Notes: generated from the letters alone by a model not told the origin. Shown: positions 8,460 through 18,893, numbered from the stretch's first letter. The stretch is 64,000 nt of DNA from Nitrosomonas sp. (GCF_019635155.1 NZ_JAHBZY010000001.1:275177-339176), one strand, 5' to 3'. A program made the numbers and translations.

Positions 8460-8879
8460 TTATTCTGAAGCGGTAGTGTCTTGTGGTTCCACCGCTGCGC
8501 TATTATTCGCGCTACTGCCAAGGCGGGCCGGAAGCTTCTCGCGGATACGGGCTGATTTTCCTGCGCGATCTCTCAGATAGTAGAGTTTTGCACGGCGAAC
8601 AGCACCGCGACGTTTAATTTCAACACTTGATATTAACGGGGAGTATGTTTGGAAGGTACGTTCCACGCCTTCTCCGCTTGAAATCTTACGGACTGTGAAG
8701 GCCGAGTTAAGGCCGCGATTGCGTTTAGCGATAACAACGCCTTCATAGGCCTGCACCCGTTTACGATCACCCTCAACAACGTTAACGTTAACAATAATGG
8801 TATCGCCCGGAGAGAAATCAGGTATTTCTTTATTCAGGCGTTTTATTTCTTCTGCTTCCAATTGTTCAATAATATTCAT
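8460..8879 (-). CDS. rplS: 50S ribosomal protein L19
   Basis: 139 residues. It shows the L19 pattern '[16 protein letters not shown]', '[20 protein letters not shown]', '[13 protein letters not shown]' and '[19 protein letters not shown]'. L19 sits at the subunit interface of the ribosome. The C-terminal 20 or so residues are a low-complexity extension. It is the last gene of the canonical rpsP-rimM-trmD-rplS order and is followed by a bidirectional terminator. Confidence 0.98.
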   Translation of the reverse strand: MNIIEQLEAEEIKRLNKEIPDFSPGDTIIVNVNVVEGDRKRVQAYEGVVIAKRNRGLNSAFTVRKISSGEGVERTFQTYSPLISSVEIKRRGAVRRAKLYYLRDRAGKSARIREKLPARLGSSANNSAAVEPQDTTASE

Positions 8880-8901
8880 TTTCTTCTCCTCTCTGCTGAT
8901 T

Positions 8902-9675
8902 CTATCTGAATTTACAAGTCTGTTTGAATTCTTCCAATAATTCTTTTTCGTCTACGGTAATGCCACGTTGTTCTAATTTTAGTTCCAATAGATCCGGGCG
9001 TTTTAGCCAGGTTCTGCCCAGTGCTTGCTGCAACCGCCAACGGCGGATTTGCGCATGATTCCCTGACATTAATATTTCAGGTACACGATCACCTTGGTAG
9101 GCCTCGGGACGTGTGTAATGCGGAAAATCCAATAGCCCATCAACAAACGAATCCTGACTGGCCGATTCGGGATCACCCAAGCTGCCCGGTATTTGTCTGA
9201 TGATGCAATCAATTAAAACCATTGCCGCCAATTCGCCACCGGAAACAACATAATCGCCAATGGAAATTTCCATATCCACTTGGCGATTGATTAAACGTTC
9301 ATCTATGCCCTCGTAGCGACCACATAGCAAAATTAAGCCCGGCATTTCACTCAGTGTCGTAACCATACGATGGTCAAGCCGGTTTCCCTGAGGTGTCATG
9401 TAAGCAACAGTAGTTTGCGACACACCTGACCCGATTTGCCTCGCTCTTGCCTGAATGATGGCATCCTCCAGCGGCTGCGCCATCATGACCATTCCCGGCC
9501 CGCCCCCGTAGGGGCTATCGTCTACCGTATGACGATTATCATATGCAAACCTGCGCGGATTCCAAGTGGTCAAGTTGATAATGCCGTTTCTACACGCTTT
9601 TCCAGTCACGCCGTAATTGGTCAGAGCCTCGAACATTTCAGGAAACAACGTGATGACATCGCACTCAAAAGGCAT
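8902..9675 (-). CDS. trmD: tRNA (guanine37-N1)-methyltransferase TrmD
   Basis: 257 residues, the normal length. Diagnostic blocks are '[13 protein letters not shown]', '[13 protein letters not shown]', '[18 protein letters not shown]' and '[15 protein letters not shown]', forming the trefoil-knot SAM site. The enzyme makes m1G37 in tRNAs and so prevents +1 frameshifting. It lies 22 bp upstream of rplS and 12 bp downstream of rimM in one operon. Confidence 0.98.
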   Translation of the reverse strand: MPFECDVITLFPEMFEALTNYGVTGKACRNGIINLTTWNPRRFAYDNRHTVDDSPYGGGPGMVMMAQPLEDAIIQARARQIGSGVSQTTVAYMTPQGNRLDHRMVTTLSEMPGLILLCGRYEGIDERLINRQVDMEISIGDYVVSGGELAAMVLIDCIIRQIPGSLGDPESASQDSFVDGLLDFPHYTRPEAYQGDRVPEILMSGNHAQIRRWRLQQALGRTWLKRPDLLELKLEQRGITVDEKELLEEFKQTCKFR

Positions 9676-9687
9676 TGTTAGACCATC

Positions 9688-10200
9688 TCAATAATCCATA
9701 CCCCAATCAACCGTAATTTTTGAGAGCTTAAGATCCACTTTAATGACAAACTGTTCAATAAAAGGGATCAGAATCTCTTTTTGCTCAGTATCGATTGTCT
9801 GGATGCATAAAACATCGTTAGCGCCCGTTTCAAGTAAACCGATGACTTTACCTAACAGCTCGCCTTTTAAATTGATGACCTCAGTTCCGATTAAGTCAGA
9901 CCAGTAGTAACCATCTTTGCCGTCTTCCGGGAGTGTCGGCAGTTGGCTTCTCAAAATTGCAATCTGCAATCCTTTAAGCTCTGAAGCTTGCGTGCGATCA
10001 GTGTATCCCTCTAATTGTGCTACTAGCAAATTACCATTAACATGACCGGCTTTCACATGTACTTGCCGCCATTTTATATTATCGCTGCCGAGCCACCATA
10101 TTGAGTAATCCATTAATCCATCGATGAATTCCGTGTATGGATTTACCTTTATCCAACCATACACACCAAATGGGCCCATGATATGGCCCATTATTACCAT
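9688..10200 (-). CDS. rimM: 16S rRNA processing protein RimM
   Basis: 170 residues starting 'MVIMGHIMGPFGVYGWIKV', the classic RimM N-terminus, with a C-terminal PRC-barrel ('YYWSDLIGTEVINLKGELLG', 'GANDVLCIQ', 'LIPFIEQFV'). It binds S19 and helps 30S head maturation. The frame is open from 10299, inside rpsP, but family length and the conserved start place translation at 10200, 13 bp after the rpsP stop. Confidence 0.96.
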   Translation of the reverse strand: MVIMGHIMGPFGVYGWIKVNPYTEFIDGLMDYSIWWLGSDNIKWRQVHVKAGHVNGNLLVAQLEGYTDRTQASELKGLQIAILRSQLPTLPEDGKDGYYWSDLIGTEVINLKGELLGKVIGLLETGANDVLCIQTIDTEQKEILIPFIEQFVIKVDLKLSKITVDWGMDY

Positions 10201-10213
10201 CGACTCGTTTGGA

Positions 10214-10489
10214 TTATTTTGTGGGGGTGCTGTCGGAAGTTTCTTTATTGGCGACAAATTGTTTGACGAGTCGGGATACGGTTGCTGATAATTGCGCACC
10301 TTGAGACTGCCAGTATGCTACTCGATCCAACTGAACTCGCAGTGGCTCTTCACCACCCGCTGCTCTGGGATTATAAAAACCGATGCGCTCTAAAAAACGG
10401 CCATCACGAGGGAAGCGAGAATCCGCTACTACCATGTTAAAAAAAGGACGTTTTTTTGCACCACCTCGTGCCAATCTGATAATAACCAT
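10214..10489 (-). CDS. rpsP: 30S ribosomal protein S16
   Basis: 91 residues starting '[17 protein letters not shown]' with '[17 protein letters not shown]', typical of S16. It is the first gene of the rpsP-rimM-trmD-rplS operon. A good sigma-70 promoter lies about 35 bp upstream (10524-10553). Confidence 0.98.
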   Translation of the reverse strand: MVIIRLARGGAKKRPFFNMVVADSRFPRDGRFLERIGFYNPRAAGGEEPLRVQLDRVAYWQSQGAQLSATVSRLVKQFVANKETSDSTPTK

Positions 10490-10523
10490 AGAATTTTGTA
10501 GCGAAAGTATTATGTAATCCTAT

Positions 10524-10553
10524 ATTTTACAATAATTTCTGTAAAAATGACAA
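10524..10553 (-). promoter_or_regulatory. Predicted sigma-70 promoter of the rpsP operon
   Basis: On the minus strand TTGTCA (10553-10548) and TAAAAT (10529-10524) are 18 bases apart, each five of six matches to consensus. The -10 box ends 34 bases upstream of the rpsP start codon, a suitable distance. Confidence 0.6.
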
Positions 10554-10646
10554 GTGATAAGATGCTCAAAATTGATGAAACGGATTGGTTTGCATGGATA
10601 ATAGGGTGCTTAGATAAATTGTCATTTTTATACAAGTATTAATCAA

Positions 10647-11936
10647 TTGTCTCCAAATATTACAAAAAAACTAATTATTGAAGAATCCAATCGATGTGTT
10701 TCTTGCGGGTTATGTTTGCCGCATTGTCCGACCTATCGATTGTTAAAATCAGAAGCCGATTCTCCGCGTGGGCGTATCGCTTTAATGAATGGAGTTGCTA
10801 GTGGCCGGATTCCTCTGAATTCAAGATTCATTTTACATATGGATCGGTGCTTGACATGTCGATCATGTGAGGCTGTTTGTCCAAATGACGTTCAATACGG
10901 AACATTAATTGATGAGACTCGCAATCTCATTAGACAATCAAAATCGGATAAATCAAGAGGAAAGTCATCGTCATCGCTGCAAGATTTATTCCTGCGATTA
11001 CTATTATCTCACCCGATTCGATTGGATTATTTGCGCCGCTTATTTTATTTTGTGCAAAAAAGAACCTGGTTTCACCGGATGGCCAAGGTAAATTTTTTTG
11101 CTAAGAATGCATTGTTGAGATCGATCTTGCAACTTCCGCCAATAAAGTTTCCACTTGCGAAAGTCGGTATCGGCAAAATGACGGTTGGTAATCGATGGCA
11201 AAAGATCTATCCCGCTATTGGCAAGTGCCGTGGCGAGGTTGCCTTGTTTCTGGGTTGCGTGGCAAGGATAACGGATACCCGATCATTAAATGCGAGCATC
11301 GTGGTAATGAATTATCTGGGTTACACTGTTCATGTACCTGCTGATCAAACTTGTTGCGGTGCGCTGTATCAGCATCGTGGTGAGATTGATAAGGCCGATG
11401 TATGTGCAAGAAAAAATCAATCGGCTTTTGCTCATCTCAATATTCAAGCGATTATCAACACAGCATCGGGGTGCGGAGCGCAACTACTTGAATCTGGTAT
11501 GAGCGGAGTGAATGATCGGATTATCGACATTAACAAATTTCTTGTTTTGAGTGAAGGGTGGGAAGGCATTCAAGTCACACCGCTGTCTGAGAAAATTCTG
11601 GTGCATGATCCTTGCAGTCTCCGTAATGTTCTGGATGAGCAGCGATATCCGTACAAATTACTCGAACATATACCTGGTGTTCAAATACTGCCTTTGGCGG
11701 GTAATGGCCAATGTTGCGGTGCTGCCGGAACTTATTTTATTGATCAACCTGAAATTTCAAATATGTTACTCAATGATAAGATAACCGCAATCAAGGAAAG
11801 CGGAGCTCGTTATCTGGTGACTTCCAATGTTGGTTGCAGCATGCATATCGCAAATGGATTGCATGAGAAGGGAATGGAGATTGAAGTGTTGCATCCGGTT
11901 ACATTACTGGCAAGACAGATGGGTTTGGAATTATAA
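10647..11936 (+). CDS. glcF: (Fe-S) oxidoreductase subunit, glycolate oxidase GlcF-like
   Basis: 429 residues. Two 4Fe-4S motifs are near the N-terminus ('CVSCGLCLPHCPTY' and 'CLTCRSCEAVCP'), and there are two CCG domains ('CCGALYQHRGEIDKA' and 'CCGAAGTYF'). This is the GlcF/heterodisulfide-reductase-like architecture, passing electrons from an FAD subunit (GlcD) to the quinone pool. No glcD or glcE is next to it, so the partner is elsewhere or different. The frame starts at a TTG at 10647 immediately before conserved sequence; no ATG is available upstream. Confidence 0.85.
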   Translation: MSPNITKKLIIEESNRCVSCGLCLPHCPTYRLLKSEADSPRGRIALMNGVASGRIPLNSRFILHMDRCLTCRSCEAVCPNDVQYGTLIDETRNLIRQSKSDKSRGKSSSSLQDLFLRLLLSHPIRLDYLRRLFYFVQKRTWFHRMAKVNFFAKNALLRSILQLPPIKFPLAKVGIGKMTVGNRWQKIYPAIGKCRGEVALFLGCVARITDTRSLNASIVVMNYLGYTVHVPADQTCCGALYQHRGEIDKADVCARKNQSAFAHLNIQAIINTASGCGAQLLESGMSGVNDRIIDINKFLVLSEGWEGIQVTPLSEKILVHDPCSLRNVLDEQRYPYKLLEHIPGVQILPLAGNGQCCGAAGTYFIDQPEISNMLLNDKITAIKESGARYLVTSNVGCSMHIANGLHEKGMEIEVLHPVTLLARQMGLEL

Positions 11937-12009
11937 TAAAAACAAATTTTTAGTAGTTGTGTCTAGGAAATTCTAGAAACCTGTTTTCCTTATACGGAAC
12001 ATAGAGATT

Positions 12010-12636
12010 ATGATTAATATTGATAAGCTTATCATTGGTTTCGATGGTGCGTTGAGAACGTTGTTAACGCCGGCGCAAACAGTGCGGCCAGTGCCTGGAA
12101 ATGAATTACCGGAAGCCGACTTGTCGGAAGCGGAAAAGCGGTTGTCGTGTGCGCTGATGCGTATCAATCATGTGGGTGAGGTCTGCGCTCAAGCGCTGTA
12201 TCAAGGGCAAGGTCTAACCGCGAGAGACGGAGCTGTACAGCAAACGCTGATGCAGGCGGCGAGAGAGGAAACGGAGCATCTGGCATGGACTGAGCGTCGT
12301 ATTGCGGAGCTGGGCGGGCGTAAAAGCTTCTTGAATCCGTTGTGGTATGGTGGATCATTTACAATCGGGGTAATAGCCGGATTATTGGGAGATAAATGGA
12401 ATCTTGGTTTTCTCGCTGAAACAGAACATCAAGTAGGAGAGCATTTGGCAGGGCATTTGCAGCGCTTGCCCAATCAGGATGAAAAGAGCCGTGCAATCGT
12501 TACACAAATGAAGATTGATGAAGCCAGCCATGCAACGATGGCGCTGTCATATGGTGGTGCGGAATTGCCGCTTCCGATAAAAATCACGATGAAATTTGGG
12601 TCAAAAGTAATGACTCATACATCGTATTGGGTATAA
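12010..12636 (+). CDS. coq7: Ubiquinone biosynthesis hydroxylase Coq7 (demethoxyubiquinone hydroxylase)
   Basis: 208 residues. It is a ferritin-like di-iron protein with '[17 protein letters not shown]' (E and ExxH type ligands), '[14 protein letters not shown]' and later '[10 protein letters not shown]' and 'KIDEASHA'. It hydroxylates C6 of the ubiquinone ring precursor. This family replaces UbiF in many beta- and gammaproteobacteria. Transcribed on its own just upstream of algH. Confidence 0.95.
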   Translation: MINIDKLIIGFDGALRTLLTPAQTVRPVPGNELPEADLSEAEKRLSCALMRINHVGEVCAQALYQGQGLTARDGAVQQTLMQAAREETEHLAWTERRIAELGGRKSFLNPLWYGGSFTIGVIAGLLGDKWNLGFLAETEHQVGEHLAGHLQRLPNQDEKSRAIVTQMKIDEASHATMALSYGGAELPLPIKITMKFGSKVMTHTSYWV

Positions 12637-12700
12637 GTCGTTTTGTAACTTGCTGGAAAAGAGAAGCAGAATGTTCACATGATCATTGAGAGCCTTCGCT

Positions 12701-13261
12701 ATGAAAAATATCAATCTGACGCACCATTTTTTGATTGCAATGCCGACAATGGTGGATTCTGTATTTTCCAAAACACTAACTTACATTTGTGAGCATAATG
12801 AGCAAGGGGCTTTAGGCATTGTCATTAATCGGCCTACGGATCTCACATTGGTAAGCCTTTTTAAACAGCTTGGCATTCCGCAAACGTATTCTCAAGCCGA
12901 GGCGATACCGGTATTGTTCGGTGGCCCGGTTCAGTTGGATTGCGGGTTTGTATTGCATCATCCCATCGGAAATTGGCAGTCAACTCTTACGGTTAATAAG
13001 GAAGTGGGGTTAACGACCTCTTTGGATATCTTGAGGGCGATTGCGAATGCGGAAGGTCCGGATCAGGTTTTAATAGCAATGGGTTATGCAGGTTGGGCCG
13101 CTGGTCAGATTGAACATGAATTGGCGCAAAATGCATGGTTGACGGTACCGGCCACGGCAGGTGTTTTATTTGACTTGCCGTCGGAAGAACGATTGCCGGC
13201 AGCGATGCAATTGCTGGGAATTCATGACGCGAATATCTCGAATGAAGTTGGACACGCATAA
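12701..13261 (+). CDS. YqgE/AlgH family protein
   Basis: 186 residues starting '[17 protein letters not shown]' with '[14 protein letters not shown]', '[15 protein letters not shown]' and '[19 protein letters not shown]', all conserved in UPF0301/AlgH. The biochemical role is uncertain; in Pseudomonas algH influences alginate and virulence traits. A TTG 15 bases upstream is an alternative start, but the ATG aligns with the family. It heads the algH-ruvX-pyrR-pyrB-pyrC' string, a common pairing in proteobacteria. Confidence 0.92.
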   Translation: MKNINLTHHFLIAMPTMVDSVFSKTLTYICEHNEQGALGIVINRPTDLTLVSLFKQLGIPQTYSQAEAIPVLFGGPVQLDCGFVLHHPIGNWQSTLTVNKEVGLTTSLDILRAIANAEGPDQVLIAMGYAGWAAGQIEHELAQNAWLTVPATAGVLFDLPSEERLPAAMQLLGIHDANISNEVGHA

Positions 13262-13276
13262 TTACCCGTGGAATCA

Positions 13277-13765
13277 ATGACGGAATTTTTTTCTCAGGGT
13301 TTCGCAACGCATCAACAATCAGAGAAGCAATTGCCGAGTGGGGTTGTTTTGGCGTTTGATTTTGGGAAGAAACGCATTGGTGTGGCGATAGGCAATACTG
13401 CGCTTGGTGTGGCAAATCCATTAGTAACCATTGACACGGAAGTGACGGAACGGCGTTTTGCAAAAATTGCAACATTGATCGAGACTTGGCAACCTGTATT
13501 GCTGGTAGTGGGATTGCCATTGCATAGTGACGGAACCACGCATGAGATTACGCGCCTTAGTCAGCGCTTCGCTCGTCGTTTAGAAGGCCGGTTTAAAATT
13601 AAAGTGGTAATGAAAGATGAGCGGTATACCAGTGAAATAGCAAGTGCTTCATTGAATGCAGCCGGGATTTTTGGAGTAAAGCAAAAACCTTTATTGGATC
13701 AATTTTCTGCGCAACAAATTCTACAATCATTTTTTAATGAACAACATACAACTACCAGACGCTGA
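13277..13765 (+). CDS. ruvX: RuvX/YqgF, putative Holliday junction resolvase / pre-16S rRNA nuclease
   Basis: About 162 residues with the RNase H-like nuclease blocks 'VLAFDFGKKRIGVAIGN' (first Asp), 'LLVVGLPLHSDG' and 'VVMKDERYTSEIAS'. YqgF proteins are reported to process the 5' end of 16S rRNA and were earlier proposed as Holliday junction resolvases. A GTG nine bases upstream (13268) is an equally possible start. Its 3' end overlaps pyrR by 29 bases, so the two are probably translated together. Confidence 0.93.
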   Translation: MTEFFSQGFATHQQSEKQLPSGVVLAFDFGKKRIGVAIGNTALGVANPLVTIDTEVTERRFAKIATLIETWQPVLLVVGLPLHSDGTTHEITRLSQRFARRLEGRFKIKVVMKDERYTSEIASASLNAAGIFGVKQKPLLDQFSAQQILQSFFNEQHTTTRR

Positions 13766-14252
13766 GGAAGTTTTCAGAAGCTTCGCGCAAAAGATACGGG
13801 CGAATCGATCGAGAGATTTTTCGCTGATAGGCATTCATACGGGCGGTGTTTGGCTGGCGGAACGCTTGCATCGGGAGTTGGCGATTGCAAAACCTTTAGG
13901 CATATTGAGCGTATCTTTTTACCGGGATGATTTCGACAAGATCGGATTACATTCACAAACCAAGCCTTCTGAAATACCGTTTGAGGTGGATGGAGCACAT
14001 ATTTTGTTGGTGGATGACGTGTTAAATACGGGGCGAACGACACGTGCGGCAATTAACGAATTATTTGATTATGGCCGGCCCGCTTCAATTAGTTTGGCGG
14101 CTCTGGTAGATCGGGGAGGCAGAGAGCTTCCGATTGCGGCGCAATATGTCGGAATAGAAATCGCACTGCCTGCGGATAAGATGCTGGAGCTCAAGTGTGA
14201 CGAGAGCGGAAAGTTGAGTTTTGATCTATACGATAAGAACCTTCCAGAATGA
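13737..14252 (+). CDS. pyrR: PyrR, pyrimidine operon regulator / uracil phosphoribosyltransferase
   Basis: 171 residues. The PRPP-binding loop '[18 protein letters not shown]' and the start '[12 protein letters not shown]' identify PyrR-type phosphoribosyltransferases. In Gram-positives PyrR binds pyr mRNA; in proteobacteria the regulatory role is less clear, while UPRTase-like activity is plausible. It is fused by overlap to ruvX upstream (29 b) and pyrB downstream (ATGA overlap). I see no obvious PyrR-type attenuator hairpin before pyrB, as the genes overlap. Confidence 0.93.
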   Translation: MNNIQLPDAEEVFRSFAQKIRANRSRDFSLIGIHTGGVWLAERLHRELAIAKPLGILSVSFYRDDFDKIGLHSQTKPSEIPFEVDGAHILLVDDVLNTGRTTRAAINELFDYGRPASISLAALVDRGGRELPIAAQYVGIEIALPADKMLELKCDESGKLSFDLYDKNLPE

Positions 14253-15202
14253 TCAATAGAAACCCGCAATTGGATGAGAACGGAGTATTGCAGCATTTGC
14301 TGACCACGGAAGGATTGCCGGCTTCGATTCTGCTGAATATCCTGGATACTGCGGAATCATTTGTAGGGGTTACCGAGCGGGATGTTAAAAAAATTCCCTT
14401 GTTGCGGGGTAAGTCGATCTTTAATCTATTTTTTGAGCCCAGCACGCGCACACGAACAACGTTTGAAATCGCCGCTAAGCGCTTGTCAGCAGATGTCATC
14501 AATTTGAATATTGCCGTTTCGGCGCAATCCAAGGGTGAAACATTGCTCGATACGGTTAATAATCTTTCCGCAATGAATGCAGACATGTTTGTTGTCCGTC
14601 ATGCGCAAAGCGGCGCGGCCCATTTAATTGCAAAACATGTCCGTTCTGACATTCATGTAATCAATGCGGGCGATGGCAGTCATGCGCATCCGACACAAGC
14701 GTTGTTGGATATGTTCACAATTCGCCGGTATAAACAGGATTTCCGTAAGCTGCGCGTGGCAATAATCGGAGATATTTTACATTCCAGGGTGGCGCGTTCG
14801 CAGATCCATGCTTTGACGACTTTGGGTGTTCCGGAAGTGCGTGTGATTGCGCCTAAAACATTGCTCCCGAGAATGGTGGAACGTTTGGGTGTGCATGTTT
14901 ATCATGATATGGTGAAAGGGCTAAAGGATATCGATGTATTAATGATGCTACGCCTGCAGAATGAACGGATGAAAGGCGCCAATTTACCCAGTGCGGAGGA
15001 ATATTTTAAATATTACGGTTTGACCCCTGAGAAACTGTCCCTTGCACGGCGTGATGCCATTGTAATGCATCCCGGGCCGATGAATCGCGGAGTAGAGATT
15101 GATTCGGCTGTGGCAGATGGCGGACAATCTGTCATTTTACCGCAAGTGACGTTCGGCATCGCGGTTCGCATGGCAGTGATGTCTATTTTGGCGGGCGCTT
15201 AA
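14249..15202 (+). CDS. pyrB: Aspartate carbamoyltransferase catalytic subunit
   Basis: 317 residues. It has the carbamoyl-phosphate loop '[18 protein letters not shown]', '[17 protein letters not shown]' and the aspartate site 'LRLQNERM' and '[12 protein letters not shown]'. It commits carbamoyl phosphate and aspartate to pyrimidine synthesis. It is followed after nine bases by a pseudo-dihydroorotase gene, the arrangement known from Pseudomonas, where PyrB is active only in a dodecamer with that inactive partner. No pyrI regulatory subunit is present. Confidence 0.97.
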   Translation: MINRNPQLDENGVLQHLLTTEGLPASILLNILDTAESFVGVTERDVKKIPLLRGKSIFNLFFEPSTRTRTTFEIAAKRLSADVINLNIAVSAQSKGETLLDTVNNLSAMNADMFVVRHAQSGAAHLIAKHVRSDIHVINAGDGSHAHPTQALLDMFTIRRYKQDFRKLRVAIIGDILHSRVARSQIHALTTLGVPEVRVIAPKTLLPRMVERLGVHVYHDMVKGLKDIDVLMMLRLQNERMKGANLPSAEEYFKYYGLTPEKLSLARRDAIVMHPGPMNRGVEIDSAVADGGQSVILPQVTFGIAVRMAVMSILAGA

Positions 15203-15211
15203 CGTAGTGTT

Positions 15212-16486
15212 ATGAAAATTCATATTAAAAACGGACGCTTGATCGATCCCAAGAATGGCGTTGATGAAATTCAGGATCTCTTCATTTCCAAAGGTAAAAT
15301 TTTATCCATCGGCACAGCTCCGCATGAATTTCAAGCGAACCGTGTTATTAATGCGCAATCATTGATCGTGTGCCCTGGATTGGTGGATTTGTCGGTACGT
15401 TTACGTGAACCCGGTCTTGAATATAAGGCGACTTTGGAATCCGAAATGAGAGCGGCAGTGGCTGGTGGTGTGACCAGTATCGCTTGTCCGCCGGATACGG
15501 ATCCACCGCTGGATGAACCCGGTTTGGTCGAAATGCTGAAGCATCGTGCTAAAAATCTGAATCAAGCGCATGTATACCCGATTGGTGCTTTGACGCAAGG
15601 ATTGAAGGGCGAGCGTTTGACAGAGATGGCCGAATTGAACGACGCCGGGTGTGTGGTTTTTGGGCAACCGGATGGTTTATTGAGTAATTTGCGGGTATTG
15701 ATGCAGGCGATGCGCTATGCATCTACATTTGGGTTTAGTGTATGGTTGCGTCCTCAGGATATGACGCTTACGAGTGATGGGGTTGCTCATGACGGCGAAG
15801 TCGCGACTCGCTTAGGCTTACCGACTATTCCTGTGTGTGCCGAAACGGTTGCTATTTCGAATATTATTTTATTAATGCGAGAAACGGGTGTCAGAGTCCA
15901 TTTGTGCCGAATTGCCAGCGCGGAAGGTTTGGCAATGATTCGTAACGCTAAACAACAAGGTTTGCCGGTGACGTGCGATGTAACGATTAATCATCTTCAT
16001 TTATCGGATATGGATATTGGTTTTTTTGATTCCAATTGCCATTTGATGCCGCCGTTACGGGGCTCCAGTGACCGGGATGCATTGCGCCATGGTTTGCTGG
16101 ACGGTACTATTGACGCAGTTTGTTCCGATCATGCGCCGGTCGATGAGGATGCAAAATTATTACCATTCGGACAATCCGAGGTTGGCGCAACGGGCGTGGA
16201 GTTGTTGTTGCCTCTGACGTTGAAATGGGGTGTTGAAATGCGTTTGCCTTTAGCGAAAGCTTTGGCCAGGATTACTTCCGAACCAGCCGGGATATTGGGA
16301 ATAGATGCAGGTCATTTATCAATAGGCAGCGCTGCGGATATTTGTATTTTTGATTCGGATCAGTACTGGAAAGTGACACCGCCGGCGATTCTGAGTCAGG
16401 GCAAGAATACGCCGTTCATGGGAATGGAATTGCCTGGAAAGATAAAATATACCTTGGTGAATGGTCAAATTGTCTATGAGCATTGA
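15212..16486 (+). CDS. pyrX: Dihydroorotase-like protein lacking metal ligands (PyrC'/PyrX)
   Basis: 424 residues with the type I dihydroorotase fold: 'CPGLVDLSVRLREPGLEYK', 'CSDHAPVDED' and a C-terminal 'LVNGQIVYE'. The zinc-binding HxH expected after 'GLVDL' is Ser61-Val-Arg63. The usual 'HVST' region reads 'CRIAS' with Arg233, and the 'TPHH' block is 'TINH' (Asn260). At least three histidine ligands are gone, so catalysis is unlikely. From the Pseudomonas precedent I infer that it is a structural partner of PyrB, and that an active dihydroorotase is encoded elsewhere. Confidence 0.9.
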   Translation: MKIHIKNGRLIDPKNGVDEIQDLFISKGKILSIGTAPHEFQANRVINAQSLIVCPGLVDLSVRLREPGLEYKATLESEMRAAVAGGVTSIACPPDTDPPLDEPGLVEMLKHRAKNLNQAHVYPIGALTQGLKGERLTEMAELNDAGCVVFGQPDGLLSNLRVLMQAMRYASTFGFSVWLRPQDMTLTSDGVAHDGEVATRLGLPTIPVCAETVAISNIILLMRETGVRVHLCRIASAEGLAMIRNAKQQGLPVTCDVTINHLHLSDMDIGFFDSNCHLMPPLRGSSDRDALRHGLLDGTIDAVCSDHAPVDEDAKLLPFGQSEVGATGVELLLPLTLKWGVEMRLPLAKALARITSEPAGILGIDAGHLSIGSAADICIFDSDQYWKVTPPAILSQGKNTPFMGMELPGKIKYTLVNGQIVYEH

Positions 16487-16559
16487 TTGCCGTGACCCTC
16501 AATTCACTTGTGAGTAATCAAGTAAAACTAACCTTTATAACTGAATTCTTGAAACAGAT

Positions 16560-18653
16560 ATGTCAAACCCCTTACTAGATTTTTCCGGATTGCCCCGTTT
16601 TGCTGAAATTAAAAATGAACATATTACGCCGGCCGTTGAAATGCTGATAGCGGAAAATCGCGCAGTAATAGAGAAAGTGCGAGCTGACGATGGTGTGGCT
16701 ACCTGGCAAACATCCGTTCAACCGATCGTGAATGCCAATGAACGCTTATCTCGAGCTTGGGGACAGGTGTCGCACTTGAATGCAGTGATGAATAGCCCGC
16801 AACTGCGCGAAATTTATAACGCCAATCTTCCAGCGATTACTCAATTTTATGCCGAATTGTCGCAGGATTTGCTGTTATTCGAGAAATATAAAAAATTAAG
16901 TGCAAGTAGGGAATTTGAGCAACTGACACCGGCGCGCAAAAAAATTATTGAGAATGAATTGAGAGATTTCCGTTTGGGCGGTGCGGAATTGCCGGCGGAG
17001 AAAAAACGGCGGTTTTTACAAATTCAGGAAGAGTTATCGAAACTGTCTTCCGAGTTTAGTGACAATTTGCTCGATGCTACAAATGCTTATTCATTGATTA
17101 TTGAGGATGAAGCATCTGTGGCGGGTATTCCAGCAGATGTGTTGGAAGCGGCGGCGCAGCTTGCGGCATCCGATAACAAGCGCGGCTGGAAATTCACCTT
17201 GCATATGCCATCCTATTTGCCGGTAATGCAATATGCGGATAATCGTAGCGTTCGTGAGCGGTTGTATCGCGCATACGCGACGCGTGCCAGTGAATTTGAT
17301 AGCGAAGCTGGGTTAGGTAACGATAATATGCCGCTTATCAATAAGATATTGGAACTCCGCCGGGAAGCAGCGCAGTTGTTGGGATATGAGAATTTTGCCG
17401 AGGTTTCTTTGGTTACGAAAATGGCAACTTCTCCACAGCAAGTGCTCGATTTTCTGAGGGAATTAGCCGGAAAAGCAAGACCGCACGCGATGGGCGATCT
17501 ACAGGCATTGCAACAATTTGCTGCGGAGAAATTGAATCTGACTAAACTCGAAGCATGGGATCTGGCGTATGTTAGCGAGAAACTTCGCGAAGAGCGCTAT
17601 GCATTTTCTGATCAGGAAGTTAAACAGTACTTTCCCGAGAATAAAGTATTGAATGGAATGTTCAGTGTAGTGGAAAAAATGTATGGCATCCGTATTACTT
17701 TAGCGGATTCAGCGCGTAATATTCAGTGCTGGCATCCCGATGTTAAGTTTTTTGATATTCATGATGCTGATGGTCAATTGATCGGTCAATTTTATTTGGA
17801 TTTATACGCGCGGCCGAATAAGCGTGGGGGTGCCTGGATGGATGATGCCATTACACGCAGGCGGGTTGATGATTCTGAAGCTGTGCAACAAACAATACAG
17901 ATACCGGTTGCGTATCTAACGTGTAATTTCTCGGCGCCTGTCGCAATAAATGGCCAACTACGCCCGGCATTGTTTACGCACGCGGAGGTGATCGTTCTGT
18001 TTCATGAGTTTGGGCACGGCCTGCATCATTTATTGACGAGAGTCGAAGATCTTGGGGTATCCGGCATTAATGGCGTGGAATGGGATGCAGTGGAATTGCC
18101 GAGCCAGTTTATGGAGAATTTTTGCTGGGAATGGGATGTGTTGGCTGGCATGACCCAGCATATTGAGACAGGAGATTCCCTACCCAGAATGTTATTCGAT
18201 AAAATGTTGAAAGCAAAAAATTTCCAAAGCGGATTGCAAATGCTGCGGCAGATTGAGTTTGCGTTGTTTGATATGCGCGCGCATTTCGACTATAAACCGA
18301 ATGGTGATAAAACTGTATTGCAGTTGCTCGATGATATTCGCAGCGAGGTCGCGGTGGTTATTCCACCGGCCTTTAATCGTTTTCCAAACAGCTTTGCGCA
18401 CATTTTTGCGGGAGGTTATGCGGCTGGTTATTACAGTTATAAGTGGGCGGAAGTGCTGTCAGCGGATGCTTATAGTATGTTTGAAGAAACTGCTGCTGAT
18501 GGAGTGATCAATGCGTCAACAGGTGCTCATTTTCTTGAAGAGATTCTTGCTGTGGGGGGAAGTCGTTCCGCACTGGAGTCATTCGTTGCTTTTCGTGGGC
18601 GTGAACCGGAGTTGGATGCGTTATTGCGGCATAATGGCATGGAAGTGTCTTAA
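16560..18653 (+). CDS. prlC: Oligopeptidase A (M3 family metallopeptidase)
   Basis: 697 residues, normal for the family. The zinc site 'LFHEFGHGLHHLL' (HExGH) is near residue 481, and the third ligand region 'EWDAVELPSQFMENFCWE' follows. The C-terminus has 'HIFAGGYAAGYYSYKWAEVLSADA', typical of oligopeptidase A. It degrades short peptides and cleaved signal peptides in the cytoplasm. It is monocistronic as far as can be seen, 73 bp after pyrX. Confidence 0.96.
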   Translation: MSNPLLDFSGLPRFAEIKNEHITPAVEMLIAENRAVIEKVRADDGVATWQTSVQPIVNANERLSRAWGQVSHLNAVMNSPQLREIYNANLPAITQFYAELSQDLLLFEKYKKLSASREFEQLTPARKKIIENELRDFRLGGAELPAEKKRRFLQIQEELSKLSSEFSDNLLDATNAYSLIIEDEASVAGIPADVLEAAAQLAASDNKRGWKFTLHMPSYLPVMQYADNRSVRERLYRAYATRASEFDSEAGLGNDNMPLINKILELRREAAQLLGYENFAEVSLVTKMATSPQQVLDFLRELAGKARPHAMGDLQALQQFAAEKLNLTKLEAWDLAYVSEKLREERYAFSDQEVKQYFPENKVLNGMFSVVEKMYGIRITLADSARNIQCWHPDVKFFDIHDADGQLIGQFYLDLYARPNKRGGAWMDDAITRRRVDDSEAVQQTIQIPVAYLTCNFSAPVAINGQLRPALFTHAEVIVLFHEFGHGLHHLLTRVEDLGVSGINGVEWDAVELPSQFMENFCWEWDVLAGMTQHIETGDSLPRMLFDKMLKAKNFQSGLQMLRQIEFALFDMRAHFDYKPNGDKTVLQLLDDIRSEVAVVIPPAFNRFPNSFAHIFAGGYAAGYYSYKWAEVLSADAYSMFEETAADGVINASTGAHFLEEILAVGGSRSALESFVAFRGREPELDALLRHNGMEVS

Positions 18654-18893
18654 AGATAAAATGATATATTGTTATGGGTTTATTTAACGTATTAACAAGC
18701 CTATTAAGCATCATAATCAGGTTGTCGTATATACAAAACATTTAATGTCTGTTTTAATGAAGGCGTGTAAATTTCTGAGATTAAACAAGAGTGATATTGG
18801 TTGATGGTTTGAAATGCTTAATATTGAAGCATATTGAACCTCCTTTATAAATGTGGCAAGATTCGTTGAATTTTTACTAAAAGAAATAAGAAC

